In this document: positions 8,127-18,881 of the stretch, piece by piece
Position numbering within the stretch: position 1 is the stretch's first letter
How the letters are laid out: every line of letters starts with the position of its first letter
Assembly (NCBI RefSeq): GCF_027924405.1
Contig: NZ_AP026978.1
Location: forward strand, 5,642,001 to 5,706,000
Length of the DNA stretch: 64,000 bases
Direction of reading: 5' to 3'
Source: Nocardia sputorum
GTDB taxonomy: Bacteria; Actinomycetota; Actinomycetes; Mycobacteriales; Mycobacteriaceae
Notes under the pieces: model-generated
The model's database searches: none
The model's input: the letters and a program-made list of their open reading frames with translations, nothing else
Told to the model about the DNA's origin: nothing
Position numbers and translations under genes: made by a program

Positions 8127-9488
8127 TCACTCCGCGAGGAAGAAGAAGTAGCCGAGGAACACCAGCATCAGCGCCCACATCGCCGGATGCACCTCCTTGA
8201 CCCGCCCTCGGGCCGCCATGACCACCGGATACAGCAGCATGCCCATGGCCAGGCCGTTGGCGATGGAGTACGTCAGCGGCATCATCACGATGGTGACGAA
8301 CGCGGGCACCGAGTACTCCAGACGGTTCCAATCGATCTGGCCCAGCGCGCGGGCCATCAGGATGCCGACCACGATCAGCGCAGGCGCGGTCACCTCACCG
8401 GAACCGGCCACCACCGCGAAGATCGGATAGCAGAACATCGCGATGAGGAACCAGCCCGCCGTGGTGACGGCGGTCAAACCGGTCCGTCCGCCCGCCGAGA
8501 CGCCCGCGGTGGATTCCACATAGGCGGTGGTGGTGGAGGTGCCGATGACCGCGCCGGCCATGGTGCCCACCGAGTCCGCCGCCAGCGCGCTCGCGGCGCG
8601 CGGCAGCTTGCCGTCCCGGTCCAGCAGACCGGCCTGGTTCGCGACGCCGATGAGCGTGCCGGAAGCGTCGAAGAAGTCGACGAACAGCATGGTCAGCACC
8701 ACCACGGCCATCTGACCGGTGAACGCGTCGGGCAGATGGACGATCGCCTGGCCGAAGGTGTGCTCGAGCCCCTTCGGCGCGGCGAACACACCCTTGGGCA
8801 GATCGACCAGGCCGCTGACGATGCCGACGATCGTGGTGAGCACGATGCCGTAGAGCACCGCGCCGTGCCAGCCCCGCACCAGAAACACCACGGTCACCAG
8901 CAACCCGAACAGCGCGAGCAGCGTGGTGCCCTCGGTGAAGTCGCCGAGGGTGACCAGCGTCGCGTCGCTGTTCACGACGATCCCGGCGTTCTTCAGACCG
9001 AGAAAGGCAACGAACAACCCGATGCCCGCGCCCACGGCGAGCTTCAGCTGCATCGGGATCGCGTTGAGAATTCGTTCGCGAATGCGCGTCACGGCCAGGA
9101 CGAAGAAGATGGCGCCGGACAGGAACGTGCCCGACAGCGCGACCTGCCACGGAATCCCCATGCCGAGCACCACCGTGTACGCGAAGAACGCGTTGAGCCC
9201 CATGCCCGGCGCGAGCGCGATCGGATACCGCGCCCACAGTCCCATGACGAGCGTGCCGAACACCGCGGCGACGGCGGTGGCGGTGAACACCGCCTGCATG
9301 GGAATGCCTCGGTCGCCCAGCGCTCCCTGGTCGCCGAGCACCGCGGGGTTCACCGCGAGGACGTACGACATGGCGAGGAACGTCACGGTTCCCGCCATGA
9401 CTTCGCGCTTGACGGTCGAGCCGGTCGAGCGGACCCCGAAGTACCCGTCGAGGCGTCCTCGGGTCCGGTGCAGAACGTCGGTGACCAT
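8127..9488 (-). CDS. NCS2 purine permease (AzgA type)
   Basis: Proton-coupled uptake of hypoxanthine, guanine or adenine, judged from the AzgA subgroup of the NCS2 family. Seen: 453 residues with about a dozen hydrophobic helices; MAGTVTFLAMSYVLAVNP near the start; GMGLNAFFAYTVV; DFFDASGTLIGVANQAGL; and GTSTTTAYVESTAGVSAGGR, the substrate-binding stretch typical of AzgA transporters. ATG 9488 was chosen because upstream in-frame sequence is an antisense-type extension without family character. Monocistronic by appearance: 107 bases separate it from glgP on the same strand. Confidence 0.93.
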   Translation of the reverse strand: MVTDVLHRTRGRLDGYFGVRSTGSTVKREVMAGTVTFLAMSYVLAVNPAVLGDQGALGDRGIPMQAVFTATAVAAVFGTLVMGLWARYPIALAPGMGLNAFFAYTVVLGMGIPWQVALSGTFLSGAIFFVLAVTRIRERILNAIPMQLKLAVGAGIGLFVAFLGLKNAGIVVNSDATLVTLGDFTEGTTLLALFGLLVTVVFLVRGWHGAVLYGIVLTTIVGIVSGLVDLPKGVFAAPKGLEHTFGQAIVHLPDAFTGQMAVVVLTMLFVDFFDASGTLIGVANQAGLLDRDGKLPRAASALAADSVGTMAGAVIGTSTTTAYVESTAGVSAGGRTGLTAVTTAGWFLIAMFCYPIFAVVAGSGEVTAPALIVVGILMARALGQIDWNRLEYSVPAFVTIVMMPLTYSIANGLAMGMLLYPVVMAARGRVKEVHPAMWALMLVFLGYFFFLAE

Positions 9489-9595
9489 GGGTGACTCCAG
9501 TCGAGAACGGTGCGGGGCGGCCGAAGGCACGGTAGCCGACGGTTCACTGCCCGGGGCAACCCGCGGTGGCGCCACCGTGACCGGCGCCACCCTGG

Positions 9596-12169
9596 CTACG
9601 CGCTCGGCGCCGAGACCAACCCGAACTCGGCGTCGGAGGCCAGCAGATCGTTGTGCGGCAGCACGCGCACGGTGTAGCCGACCGCGCCGGACAGCGGCAG
9701 CGGGGTGTCGACCGTGAACAGCTCCGCGCCGGCATCGGACCCGCTGTGCGTCATCGGGACCGTCGTGGTGTCGGAGAGGTCGTCGGTCGCCGACACCCGG
9801 CCCAGCACCGCCTGCACCACCACGTCCGGCACGCTCAATCCACCCAGCTCGACCCGCGCGGTCAGCGACAGCCGCGCCCCGATGACCGGCGTGTCCGGCA
9901 ATCCCGCGCTGTCCACCTGGATCACCTTGACCGAGGGCCACGCCGACTCGATCCGGTGGCGATACTCGGCGATGGCCCGAGCGACGGCGAAATCGTCGGC
10001 CGTCGCCCGCTGATAGGCCGCGGCGGCGGGAGCGTAGTACTCCACCGCGTAATCGCGGACCATCCGGGAAGCCAGGACCTGCGGTCCCAGGGTCTGCAGC
10101 GTGTGGCGGACCATCTCGACCCAGCGCACCGGCATCCCGGCCGCGTCGCGCTCGTAGAAGCGCGGCGCCACCGCGCGCTCGAACAGGTCGTAGAGCGCGG
10201 CGGCCTCCAGATCGTCGCGGCGGTGCTCGTCCCGGACGCCCTCCGCGGTCGGAATGGCCCAGCCGTTCTCGCCGTCGTACATCTCGTCCCACCAGCCGTC
10301 CCGGATGGACAGGTTGAGCCCGCCGTTGAGCGCGGACTTCATGCCGGAGGTGCCGCACGCCTCCAGCGGCCGCAGCGGGTTGTTCAGCCAGACATCACAG
10401 CCCCAGTACAGGTAGCGGGCCATCGACATGTCGTAGTCGGGCAGGAAGACGATCCGGTGCCGCACCTCGGGGTCGTCGGCGAAACGCACCACCTGCTGGA
10501 TGAGCGCCTTGCCGCCGTCGTCGGCCGGGTGGCTCTTGCCCGCCACGACCAGCTGCATCGGCCGCCGCGGGTCCAGCAGCAGGGCGCGCAGCCGCTGCGG
10601 GTCGCGCAGCATGAGGGTGAGGCGCTTGTAGGTCGGCACCCGGCGCGCGAACCCGACGGTCAGCACGTTCGGGTCGAAGACGCCGTTCACCCAGCCGAGT
10701 TCGGCCTCCGCGGCGCCGCGCGCCAGCCAGGACGCGCGCAGCCTGCGGCGCACCTCGTCGACGAGGATGCCGCGCAGCGTGTTGCGGGTCGACCACAGCT
10801 CGGTGAGATCGACGTCGCGCAACCGTTCCCAGCCGCGCCCCTCCTCGACCAGTTCCGCGCCGATGTGCTCGCGCGCCTTGTCCACCCACTCCCGCGCCGC
10901 CCAGGTAGTGGCGTGCACGCCGTTGGTGACCGAGCCGATCGGCACCTCCGACGGGTCGAAACCCGGCCACAGCGAGGCGAACATCGACCGGCTCACCGCG
11001 CCGTGCAGCTTCGAGACGCCGTTGGCGCGCTGCGCGAGCCGCAGACCCATGTGCGCCATGTTGAAGACCGATGGATCGGCTTCCCGGCCGAGCGCCACGA
11101 TCCGGTCCACGGAAAGGCCCGGCAGCAAGGCGGATTCGGATTCGCCGTGCGCACCGCCGAAGTAGCGCCGCACCATCGGCATCGGGAAACGGTCGATGCC
11201 CGCGGGGACCGGGGTATGCGTGGTGAACACCGTGCCCGCGCGCACGGCGGCGAGCGCGGAATCGAAATCCTGGCCGGCCGCGACGAATTCCCGGATGCGT
11301 TCGACACCGAGAAAACCCGCGTGGCCTTCGTTCATGTGGAACACGTCGGGATCGGGCAGCCCGGCGGACGCGGTGAACGCGCGCACCGCCCGCACACCGC
11401 CGATACCCGCGAGGATCTCCTGGCGGATGCGGTGTTCCTGGTCGCCGCCGTAGAGCCGGTCGGTGACCGCCCGCAGCTCAGGGTCGTTCTCGGCGATGTC
11501 CGAGTCGAGCAGCAACAGCGGAACCCGGCCGACCTGCGCGATCCACACCCGCGCACGCAACACCCTGCGGTCCGGCATCGCCACGTGAATGAGCACCGGC
11601 GAACCGTCGGAGGTGAGCGCCCGCAGCGGCAGGCCCTGCGGATCCAGCGCCGGATAGTGCTCGGCCTGCCAGCCGTCCGTCGTCAGGGACTGCCGGAAAT
11701 ACCCCGAGCGATACAGCAATCCCACGCCGATCAGCGGCAGGCCCAGATCGGAGGCTGCCTTCAGGTGGTCACCGGCCAGAATGCCCAGTCCACCCGAGTA
11801 GTTCGGCAGCACTTCGGTGACACCGAACTCCATCGAGAAGTAGGCGATGCCCCGCACGCCTTCCTCCCCCGCCCGGCGCTGGAACCAGCCCGGCGCCACC
11901 AGGTACTCGCGCAGGTCCGCCGCCGCGGCGTCGACACGGGCGACGTAGTCGGGGTCGGCGGCCAGTTCGTCCAGCCGCGCCGCGGGGACCTCGCCCAGCA
12001 TCCGGACCGGATCGTGCCCCATTTCCTGCCACCGCCGCGGATCGAGCGCGGCGAACAGGTCCTGGGTCGGCGGATGCCACGACCAGCGCAGGTTCGTGGC
12101 GAGCTCACCCAGGGCCGCCAGGCGCTCGGGCAGATGGGCACGGACGGTGAAACGACGCAATGCCTTCAT
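9596..12169 (-). CDS. glgP: Alpha-glucan (maltodextrin/glycogen) phosphorylase
   Basis: Releases glucose-1-phosphate from alpha-1,4-glucan ends, a PLP enzyme. Seen: 857 residues; an N-terminal domain with LATNLRWSWHPPTQDLF, typical of the bacterial GlgP subgroup; HMNEGHAGFLG; and PLEACGTSGMKSALNGG, in which Lys611 should carry PLP. ATG 12169 is preceded by TAGGTT (12177-12182) seven bases away, a leaderless arrangement. It converges on azgA and diverges from the glgE-glgB side. In related actinobacteria glucose-1-phosphate from this enzyme can re-enter glucan synthesis; that link here is inferred from proximity. Confidence 0.95.
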   Translation of the reverse strand: MKALRRFTVRAHLPERLAALGELATNLRWSWHPPTQDLFAALDPRRWQEMGHDPVRMLGEVPAARLDELAADPDYVARVDAAAADLREYLVAPGWFQRRAGEEGVRGIAYFSMEFGVTEVLPNYSGGLGILAGDHLKAASDLGLPLIGVGLLYRSGYFRQSLTTDGWQAEHYPALDPQGLPLRALTSDGSPVLIHVAMPDRRVLRARVWIAQVGRVPLLLLDSDIAENDPELRAVTDRLYGGDQEHRIRQEILAGIGGVRAVRAFTASAGLPDPDVFHMNEGHAGFLGVERIREFVAAGQDFDSALAAVRAGTVFTTHTPVPAGIDRFPMPMVRRYFGGAHGESESALLPGLSVDRIVALGREADPSVFNMAHMGLRLAQRANGVSKLHGAVSRSMFASLWPGFDPSEVPIGSVTNGVHATTWAAREWVDKAREHIGAELVEEGRGWERLRDVDLTELWSTRNTLRGILVDEVRRRLRASWLARGAAEAELGWVNGVFDPNVLTVGFARRVPTYKRLTLMLRDPQRLRALLLDPRRPMQLVVAGKSHPADDGGKALIQQVVRFADDPEVRHRIVFLPDYDMSMARYLYWGCDVWLNNPLRPLEACGTSGMKSALNGGLNLSIRDGWWDEMYDGENGWAIPTAEGVRDEHRRDDLEAAALYDLFERAVAPRFYERDAAGMPVRWVEMVRHTLQTLGPQVLASRMVRDYAVEYYAPAAAAYQRATADDFAVARAIAEYRHRIESAWPSVKVIQVDSAGLPDTPVIGARLSLTARVELGGLSVPDVVVQAVLGRVSATDDLSDTTTVPMTHSGSDAGAELFTVDTPLPLSGAVGYTVRVLPHNDLLASDAEFGLVSAPSA

Positions 12170-12457
12170 TCGGTAGAACCTACACGGCGCCTGGTGCCCT
12201 CGCCCTGCGCGACCACGCCCCGAACAACCTCCCGACCAGCGCGTTTCCGCACCGCGCGGGTCGAAGGAAGCACTTCATCCGAGCGCACGTAACGCTCTCT
12301 ACCGTCACGGAACGGCCACGGCGGGCGCACCGGCGCCTTCGTCCCCGCTACCCGATCGAGACCCGCGCTCGCTTGTGAACTCCGGAACGCCGGGCAAACC
12401 CACAAGCTGTGCGGACCAACCGGCCGCACCAACCGAATCAGTACGGGAGTGATCGAG

Positions 12458-12904
12458 ATGTGGATGACAGCACACCCAAATCGCGCCCGCGATCGGCGCT
12501 GGTCGCGCGCTGGAGCAGCGATCACAGGGTTCGGAGCTTTCGCGGCGGCATTCGTTCTCGTCGCCCCCACCGCCGGCGCGGCGGTAACGACGGTGACCGC
12601 GAGCCCGGCCCAAGGCATGAGCTTCGGAGTCGGGAACTACGGCACCAATTGCCAGTACCGGGTGACGGCGACGGTGGACAGTTCTTCGTCCGATCCCGTG
12701 CAGTTCGCCGATAGTGCGGGAGGCAGCTTCTCGCCGAATCCCGCGACGGTGGTCGGCAACCAGGCCACCACCGTCTGGATCCCCGGCGCGACCGGACAGC
12801 ACACCATTTCCGCGACGCAAGGCGCCGGCCCCGCCTGGACCTCACCCGCGATGACGGTGGGCAACGGGATGAACCTCGGCTTCGCGTGCCTGGTCATGCC
12901 GTAA
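12458..12904 (+). CDS. Secreted protein of unknown function, Ig-like
   Basis: About 148 residues with a Sec signal peptide: basic start (MTAHPNRARDRRWSR), hydrophobic core ITGFGAFAAAFVLVAP and cleavage near TAGAA. The mature part is rich in Thr, Ser and Gly with alternating beta-type residues and two cysteines (NYGTNCQYRV and LGFACLVMP) that could form a disulfide. It resembles small Ig-like extracellular proteins common in Nocardia, but I recognise no family. GGGAG lies eight bases before ATG 12458; GTG 12449 and ATG 12464 are alternatives. Stands alone between glgP and a LysE gene. Confidence 0.7.
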   Translation: MWMTAHPNRARDRRWSRAGAAITGFGAFAAAFVLVAPTAGAAVTTVTASPAQGMSFGVGNYGTNCQYRVTATVDSSSSDPVQFADSAGGSFSPNPATVVGNQATTVWIPGATGQHTISATQGAGPAWTSPAMTVGNGMNLGFACLVMP

Positions 12905-12905
12905 G

Positions 12906-12978
12906 CGGCATTTCGTGAATGCCGGGTCGAACGCCGGGCGGCCACCCAGCGCATCATGCCCCACGGCGGTGGCCGCCC
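12906..12978 (+). terminator. Two hairpins after the secreted-protein gene
   Basis: First hairpin CGGCATT-TCGTG-AATGCCG (12906-12924), then a larger one with arms GGGCGGCCACC (12936-12946) and GGTGGCCGCCC (12968-12978) around a 21-base loop. They directly follow the stop codon and should end the transcript. Confidence 0.6.
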
Positions 12979-13054
12979 GCGCGTCCCGGTCCCGCATCGG
13001 CCGCGGGCACGGAAATCGGTGGCCCGAGCGGGGACGAGGTGACAGCATCGGCTG

Positions 13055-13696
13055 ATGCCGCACTGGGTTCACGTCCTCCCGCAGTTCCTGTTGGCCTGCC
13101 TGTTCATCGCCGCGCTGCCGGGGCCCGCGACCGCCCTGTTCCTGCAACGCGCCGTCCGGGACGGCCGTACCGCGGGTCTGGCGGCGGTGGCCGGGAACGA
13201 GATCGGCGTGCTCGGCTGGACGCTTGCGGGCGGGGCGGGGCTGTCCGTCCTGCTGGTCGCGAACCGGGCCATGCACACGGCCGTGCACGTCGTCGGCGCG
13301 CTGGTGCTGATCTGGCTCGGTGTGCAGGCATGGCGCGGCGCCCGCGGCGACGGCGAGTTCGGCAGTGCCATGACGCGTATGCTTCCCGCGGGCCGCACGC
13401 CCGCCGCCGCATTCCGCGCTTCGCTCATCTCGATCGCGGCCAATCCCAAGGCGGCGGTCTTCGGGCTCACCGTCCTTCCCCAATTCCTGCCGTCCGACGG
13501 TCCGGTGCTGCCGACCGTCGTGATCCTGGCGCTCATCCAATTGGTGGTCGACACCGCGTGGTGCGTCGGCGTGGTCCTGGCCGCCGACCGCGCGGGCGCC
13601 TGGCTGCGCCGCACCGGCATCAGGCAGCGAGTAGAGCGCGCCCTCGGCGCGGTGCTGGTAGCGCTCGGACTCGGCCTCGCCGCCGACGCCCGCTGA
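13055..13696 (+). CDS. LysE/RhtB family amino-acid exporter
   Basis: Six-helix inner-membrane exporter of the LysE superfamily, 213 residues. Seen: the family N-terminus FLLACLFIAALPGPATALFL, followed by a GRTAGLAAVAGNEIG loop, ALVLIWLGVQAWRGAR, and RASLISIAANPKAAVFGLTV, where the NPKA motif is diagnostic. The substrate (amino acid or small metabolite) cannot be predicted. No clear Shine-Dalgarno sequence precedes ATG 13055. It is on the same strand as glgE, 99 bases upstream of it, but a functional tie to glucan metabolism is not expected. Confidence 0.88.
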   Translation: MPHWVHVLPQFLLACLFIAALPGPATALFLQRAVRDGRTAGLAAVAGNEIGVLGWTLAGGAGLSVLLVANRAMHTAVHVVGALVLIWLGVQAWRGARGDGEFGSAMTRMLPAGRTPAAAFRASLISIAANPKAAVFGLTVLPQFLPSDGPVLPTVVILALIQLVVDTAWCVGVVLAADRAGAWLRRTGIRQRVERALGAVLVALGLGLAADAR

Positions 13697-13795
13697 ACCG
13701 TCAGCCCAGCTCAGCCCCCGCGACGAGCGGCCGGAACCGGGCTCGAAAATTCTGCGGATCGAGTCCGGAAGGCCGGTTACCGGTAGGTTGGTCCC

Positions 13796-15799
13796 GTGAC
13801 CGGCCGCATCGCTATCGATGACACTGCCCCGTCCATCCCAGGCGGCCGGCCCGCCAAGGCGGTGGTCGGCGAGGTATTCCCGGTGCGCACCGTGGTGTGG
13901 CGCGAGGGGCACGACGCCGTCGCCGCCACCCTCGTCGTGCGTGCCCCTGGCGCCTCGCGAGTCACCCGCATCCGCATGACGCCGGACTACGAACCCGACG
14001 TCTTCAACGCGACCTTCACCCCGAATACGCCGGGCGCGTGGACCTACCGGATCGAAGGCTGGAGCGATCCCATCGCGACCTGGCGCTCGGCGGTCGAGGC
14101 GAAACTGGCCGTCGGGCAGAGCGCCGCCGATCTGGCCAACGACCTCGAGCTGGGCGCCCGCCTGTTCGAGCGCGCCGCGCAGGCCGTCCCCAAGAAACAG
14201 TTCCAGCGCCTGCGCGCGGTCGCGGCGGCGCTGCGCAGTGACGAACAACTGCCCGCGCGGGTGGCCCCGGCCTTCACCGAAGAAGTCGCCGGGATCCTGC
14301 GCGCCACACCGCTGCGCGACCTGGTCACTCGCGGACCCCAGCACACCGTCCAGGTCGAGCGGCACCGTGCGCTCTACGGCTCCTGGTACGAGTTCTTCCC
14401 GCGCTCGACCGGCGGCCGCGACGCCGCGGGCAAGCCGGTCCACGGCACCTTCGCCACGGCGGCCGAAGAACTTCCGCGCATCGCCGCCATGGGTTTCGAC
14501 GTGGTCTACCTGCCGCCGATCCACCCGATCGGCGAAATCAACCGCAAGGGACGCAACAACGCGCTCACCGCGGAGCCGGGCGACGTCGGCTCGCCGTGGG
14601 CCATCGGCTCGAAGCACGGCGGTCACGACGCCGTCCACCCGGACTTGGGCACCGAAGCCGATTTCGCCGAATTCGTCCGGAGGGCACGAGAACTCGGCCT
14701 GGAGGTGGCCCTCGACCTCGCTTTGCAGTGCGCACCCGATCACCCGTGGGTGCGGGCGCATCCCGAGTGGTTCACCACGCTGCCAGACGGCACCATCGCC
14801 TTCGCGGAGAACCCGCCCAAGAAGTACCAGGACATCTACCCGGTCAACTTCGACAACGATCCCGACGGCCTCTACGCCGAAGTGCTGCGGGTGGTCCGGC
14901 ACTGGATCGGCCTGGGCGTCACCCTCTTCCGCGTCGACAACCCGCACACCAAGCCCGCCGACTTCTGGGAGTGGCTGATCGCGAACGTGTGGCGCACCGA
15001 CCCGGACGTCATCTTCCTGTCCGAGGCGTTCACCCGCCCCGCCCGGCTCTACGGCCTGGCCCGGCGCGGATTCAGCCAGTCCTACACGTATTTCACCTGG
15101 CGTGTGGCCAAATGGGAGCTGACCGAGTTCGGCAACGAACTGGCCGCGAAGGCCGACGAGGCCCGCCCGAACCTGTTCGTGAACACCCCGGACATCCTGC
15201 ACGAAAGCCTCCAGCACGGCGGGCCCGGAATGTTCGCCATCCGCGCCGTCCTGGCCGCCACCCTCGCGCCGACCTGGGGCGTCTACTCCGGCTTCGAGCT
15301 GTTCGAGCATCAGGCAGTGCGCCCCGACAGCGAGGAGTACCTCGACTCGGAGAAGTACGAGCTGCGCCCGCGCCTGTTCGCCGAGGCGCTCGCGCGCGGC
15401 GAATCACTGGAACCGTGGCTCACCCGGCTCAACGAGATCCGCCGGGCGCACCCGGCCCTGCAACAGCTGCGCTGCCTGCATTTCCACCACGTGGACAACG
15501 ACGCGCTGCTCGCCTACTCCAAGATCGACCCCGTCGGCGGCGACGCCGTGCTCGTCGTGGTGAACCTCAACCCCTTCGGCGCCGAGTGGGGCATGCTCTC
15601 GCTCGACCTGCCCGCGATCGGCCGCGAATGGCACGACCATCCGGTGGTGTACGACGAGGTCAGCGGCGAAGAGTATCACTGGGCGCAGACCAATTACGTG
15701 CGGTTGGACCCCGCCCGCGCCGTCGCGCACATCATCGCCCTTCCCCCCGTGTCGCAGCAGGCGCGCACCGAACTGGCCTACCGCAGGACGCTGCGATGA
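13796..15799 (+). CDS. glgE: Alpha-1,4-glucan:maltose-1-phosphate maltosyltransferase
   Basis: GH13_3 enzyme that transfers maltosyl units from maltose-1-phosphate onto alpha-glucan. Seen: 667 residues; an N-terminal beta domain; [20 protein letters not shown]; the (beta/alpha)8 core with predicted nucleophile Asp381 in [11 protein letters not shown] and acid/base Glu410 in [13 protein letters not shown] 13796 follows TAGGTT (13784-13789) by six bases, favouring a leaderless message. Its stop overlaps the glgB start by four bases (ATGA), so the two are translationally coupled. GlgE plus GlgB form the branched-glucan route studied as a drug target in mycobacteria. Confidence 0.96.
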   Translation: MTGRIAIDDTAPSIPGGRPAKAVVGEVFPVRTVVWREGHDAVAATLVVRAPGASRVTRIRMTPDYEPDVFNATFTPNTPGAWTYRIEGWSDPIATWRSAVEAKLAVGQSAADLANDLELGARLFERAAQAVPKKQFQRLRAVAAALRSDEQLPARVAPAFTEEVAGILRATPLRDLVTRGPQHTVQVERHRALYGSWYEFFPRSTGGRDAAGKPVHGTFATAAEELPRIAAMGFDVVYLPPIHPIGEINRKGRNNALTAEPGDVGSPWAIGSKHGGHDAVHPDLGTEADFAEFVRRARELGLEVALDLALQCAPDHPWVRAHPEWFTTLPDGTIAFAENPPKKYQDIYPVNFDNDPDGLYAEVLRVVRHWIGLGVTLFRVDNPHTKPADFWEWLIANVWRTDPDVIFLSEAFTRPARLYGLARRGFSQSYTYFTWRVAKWELTEFGNELAAKADEARPNLFVNTPDILHESLQHGGPGMFAIRAVLAATLAPTWGVYSGFELFEHQAVRPDSEEYLDSEKYELRPRLFAEALARGESLEPWLTRLNEIRRAHPALQQLRCLHFHHVDNDALLAYSKIDPVGGDAVLVVVNLNPFGAEWGMLSLDLPAIGREWHDHPVVYDEVSGEEYHWAQTNYVRLDPARAVAHIIALPPVSQQARTELAYRRTLR

Positions 15800-17949
15800 A
15801 GCGCCGCGACCTCATGCTGCTCGCGGCGGGCACCCACACCGACCCGCACACCGTGCTGGGCGCGCATCCCCATCCCGACGGCACGGCCGTGCGGGTACTG
15901 CGCCCGCACGCCGAAACCGTGTCGGTGCGCGTCGGCGGCGTCGACCACGCGCTGAAATCCGTGGGTCACGGCGTGTTCGCCGCGGTGCTGCCGTACCCGG
16001 AGGTCATGGACTACCGCGTCGTCACGACCTATCCCGGCGGCCAGACCATCGTCAGCGCCGACGGCTACCGCTTCCTGCCCACGCTCGGCGAACTCGACCT
16101 GCACCTGATCGGCGAAGGCCGCCACGAACGCTTGTGGGAGGTGCTCGGCGCCCACCCGCGCCGCTACACCACCCTCGACGGCGAGGTGACGGGCACGTCG
16201 TTCGCGGTATGGGCGCCGAACGCACGCGGCGTCACCGTCATCGGCGACTTCGACGGCTGGAGCGGCAACACCGCGCCGATGCGCACCTTGGGATCCTCCG
16301 GAATCTGGGAAGTCTTCGTCCCGGGTGTCGGGCCCGGGACCAAGTACAAGTACCGGGTGCACGGCGCCGACGGACGGACCGTCGACCACGCCGACCCGCT
16401 CGCCTTCGCCACCGAACAACCTCCGGCGACCGCATCGGTGGTCGCCGAGAGCCACCACGCGTGGCACGACCACGCCTGGCTCGAGCAGCGCGCCGCCACC
16501 GACCCCACCCGCGCGCCGATGAGTGTCTACGAGGTGCATCTCGGGTCGTGGCGGCCCGGACTCGGCTATCGCGAGCTGGCCGACCAGCTCGCGGAGTACG
16601 TAGCGGCGACCGGATACACCCACATCGAATTGCTTCCCATCGCCGAACATCCGTTCGGCGGCTCATGGGGTTACCAGGTCACCTCCTACTACGCGCCGAC
16701 GGCACGCTTCGGGTCCCCCGACGACTTCCGCGCGTTCGTCGACCGGATGCACGCGGCGGGCATCGGCGTCCTGCTGGACTGGGTCCCCGCCCACTTCCCG
16801 CGCGACGAGTGGGCGCTGGCCCGTTTCGACGGCACCCCGCTCTACGAGCACGCCGACCCTCGCCGGGGCGAGCAACTCGACTGGGGCACTTACGTGTTCG
16901 ACTTCGGCAGGCCCGAGGTGCGCAACTTCCTCATCGCCAACGCTCGCTACTGGATCGAGGAATTCCACGTCGACGGTCTGCGCGTCGACGCCGTCGCCTC
17001 CATGCTCTACCTCGACTACTCCCGCGGCGAAGGCCAGTGGGAGCCGAACGTGCACGGCGGGCGGGAGAATCTGGAGGCCGTCGACTTCCTACAGGAACTC
17101 AACGAGACCCTGCATCGGCAGCACCCCGGCGTCGTGACGATCGCCGAGGAGTCCACCACCTGGCCCGGCGTCACCCGCGGCACCGACGTGGGCGGTCTCG
17201 GTTTCACCATGAAATGGAACATGGGCTGGATGCACGACACCCTCGGGTTCCTCGGACGCGATCCGGTGCACCGCTCCTGGCACCACAACGAGATCACCTT
17301 CTCGCTGGTGTACGCCTGGAGCGAGAACTACGTGCTGCCGATCAGCCATGACGAGGTCGTGCACGGCAAAGGCACACTGTGGACCAGGATGCCGGGCGAC
17401 GATTTCGCCAAAGCCGCCGGCGTGCGGGCGCTGCTGGCCTACATGTGGGCCCACCCGGGCAAACAGCTCCTGTTCATGGGCCAGGATTTCGGCCAATTCC
17501 GGGAGTGGTCGCACGATCGCGGCCTGGACTGGCACGAACGGGACAATCCGCTGCACCAGGGCATCACCACACTCGTGCGGGACATGAACGCCGTCTACCG
17601 CGCCCATCCCGCCCTGTGGAGCCGGGACACCACCCCGGGCGGCTACGCCTGGATCGAGGCCGACGACCGCACCAACAACGTGCTGGCGTTCCTGCGCTAC
17701 GGCTCCGACGGCTCCGTGGTGGCCTGCGTCTACAACTTCTCCGGGTCGACCCATGACGCCTACCGGGTCGGCCTGCCGCACCCGGGACGCTGGCTCGAAA
17801 TCCTCAACACCGACGCGGCGGACTACGGCGGCTCCGGCCTGGGCAACCTCGGCGAAGTGCTGGCGACCGACGAGCCCTGGCACGACCGTCCCGCCTCGGC
17901 CGCCGTGACGCTCGCGCCGCACGCCGCGGTCTGGCTGCGCCACCGCTAG
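15796..17949 (+). CDS. glgB: 1,4-alpha-glucan branching enzyme
   Basis: Creates alpha-1,6 branches in glycogen-like glucan. Seen: 717 residues; two N-terminal carbohydrate-binding modules, the second starting near [30 protein letters not shown]; the GH13 core with nucleophile Asp398 ([14 protein letters not shown]) and acid/base Glu451 ([13 protein letters not shown]); [12 protein letters not shown]; and FMGQDFGQF. The ATG lies inside the glgE stop. An open frame running upstream to 14596 is only the shadow of glgE. It ends 22 bases before the convergent YbbN-like gene. Confidence 0.96.
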   Translation: MKRRDLMLLAAGTHTDPHTVLGAHPHPDGTAVRVLRPHAETVSVRVGGVDHALKSVGHGVFAAVLPYPEVMDYRVVTTYPGGQTIVSADGYRFLPTLGELDLHLIGEGRHERLWEVLGAHPRRYTTLDGEVTGTSFAVWAPNARGVTVIGDFDGWSGNTAPMRTLGSSGIWEVFVPGVGPGTKYKYRVHGADGRTVDHADPLAFATEQPPATASVVAESHHAWHDHAWLEQRAATDPTRAPMSVYEVHLGSWRPGLGYRELADQLAEYVAATGYTHIELLPIAEHPFGGSWGYQVTSYYAPTARFGSPDDFRAFVDRMHAAGIGVLLDWVPAHFPRDEWALARFDGTPLYEHADPRRGEQLDWGTYVFDFGRPEVRNFLIANARYWIEEFHVDGLRVDAVASMLYLDYSRGEGQWEPNVHGGRENLEAVDFLQELNETLHRQHPGVVTIAEESTTWPGVTRGTDVGGLGFTMKWNMGWMHDTLGFLGRDPVHRSWHHNEITFSLVYAWSENYVLPISHDEVVHGKGTLWTRMPGDDFAKAAGVRALLAYMWAHPGKQLLFMGQDFGQFREWSHDRGLDWHERDNPLHQGITTLVRDMNAVYRAHPALWSRDTTPGGYAWIEADDRTNNVLAFLRYGSDGSVVACVYNFSGSTHDAYRVGLPHPGRWLEILNTDAADYGGSGLGNLGEVLATDEPWHDRPASAAVTLAPHAAVWLRHR

Positions 17950-17971
17950 GAGCCGCACCGGCCGCTGAGAC

Positions 17972-18868
17972 TCAGTACAGTGCTGCGGCCAGCTTGCGGC
18001 GCGCGGCCACGACGAACGGCTCGGCCTGGTCGAACAACTCGAACAACTCGAGCAGACGGGTCCGCGCCCTGGTGCGGTCGTCGCCGGAAGTGCGCTTGAC
18101 CACGCCGATCAGCCGATCGAAGGCCGCCTCCGGACGCTGCTGGAACAGTTCGAGATCGGCGGCTCGGATCGCGGCGTCGACATTCGACGGGTCCGTGTCC
18201 GCCTCCGCGACGGCCGACTCCGGCAGGTCCTGGGCTCGCGCCAGGAAGCGCAGCTGGCGCAACGCGCCCTTGGCCTCCTCGTTCGCCGGCTCGGCGTCGA
18301 GAATCGCTTGGTAGGCCGCCTCGGCGCCGGCCAGGTCACCCTGCTCCAGCGCCGCCTCGGCCGCCGCGAAACGCGGATCCTCGGCCGGCTGCTGCGGCTG
18401 CCCACCGCCTTCGAGCTTGCCCGCCACCGCGTCCACCACCGCGTTCAGCCACTGCCGCACCTGCGGCTCGGGCTGGGCGCCCTCGAAATCGGCCAGCGGT
18501 TGCCCGGCCGCGATCGCGATCACCGTGGGGATGCCCTGTACCCGCAACGCCTGCGCGATGCGCATATTGGCCTCGGCTTCGACCGTGGCCAGATCCCAGG
18601 TGCCGCCGTCGGCGGCCACCAGACGCTCCAATGTGCGGACCAGTTCGATGCTGCCCGGGCTGCGCTGCGAGTACAGCACCACCACCACGGGCACCTGCAT
18701 GGACCGGCGCAGGACCTTGGTCTCGAAATCGGCCTCGGACACCGCGTGGCCGCCACCGGCCGCGGCGCCCGCGCCTCCCGCGGGCTGCTTCAGGCTGGAC
18801 AGATCCACCGCTCCGGACATGGCGGCGGCGACAGCGGGCGAAGGACGGCGTGCGGCTGGTCGATTCAC
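17972..18868 (-). CDS. YbbN/CnoX-like thioredoxin-fold TPR co-chaperone
   Basis: 298 residues: a thioredoxin-like domain (about 45-150) followed by tetratricopeptide-type helices (about 165-295). The usual CxxC is replaced by YSQRSPGS, so the domain cannot do thiol-disulfide exchange, as in many actinobacterial YbbN proteins. GIPTVIAIAAGQPLADFEGA is the cis-Pro segment. The C-terminus RTRLLELFELFDQAEPFVVA matches the family well. YbbN-type proteins bind unfolded clients and pass them to chaperones. The GTG at 18868 gives an N-terminus comparable with the mycobacterial protein; MSGAVDLSSLKQ at residue 17 is an alternative. DUF3817 lies 13 bases upstream. Confidence 0.88.
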   Translation of the reverse strand: MNRPAARRPSPAVAAAMSGAVDLSSLKQPAGGAGAAAGGGHAVSEADFETKVLRRSMQVPVVVVLYSQRSPGSIELVRTLERLVAADGGTWDLATVEAEANMRIAQALRVQGIPTVIAIAAGQPLADFEGAQPEPQVRQWLNAVVDAVAGKLEGGGQPQQPAEDPRFAAAEAALEQGDLAGAEAAYQAILDAEPANEEAKGALRQLRFLARAQDLPESAVAEADTDPSNVDAAIRAADLELFQQRPEAAFDRLIGVVKRTSGDDRTRARTRLLELFELFDQAEPFVVAARRKLAAALY

Positions 18869-18881
18869 GACTTCCAGTTTG

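Noticed and set aside
9653..12292. 879-codon open frame antisense to glgP
   Set aside because: His/Arg/Gly-rich composition without domain pattern; glgP is certain on the other strand.
12842..15310. 822-codon open frame antisense to glgE and lysE
   Set aside because: Shadow of two well-supported genes.
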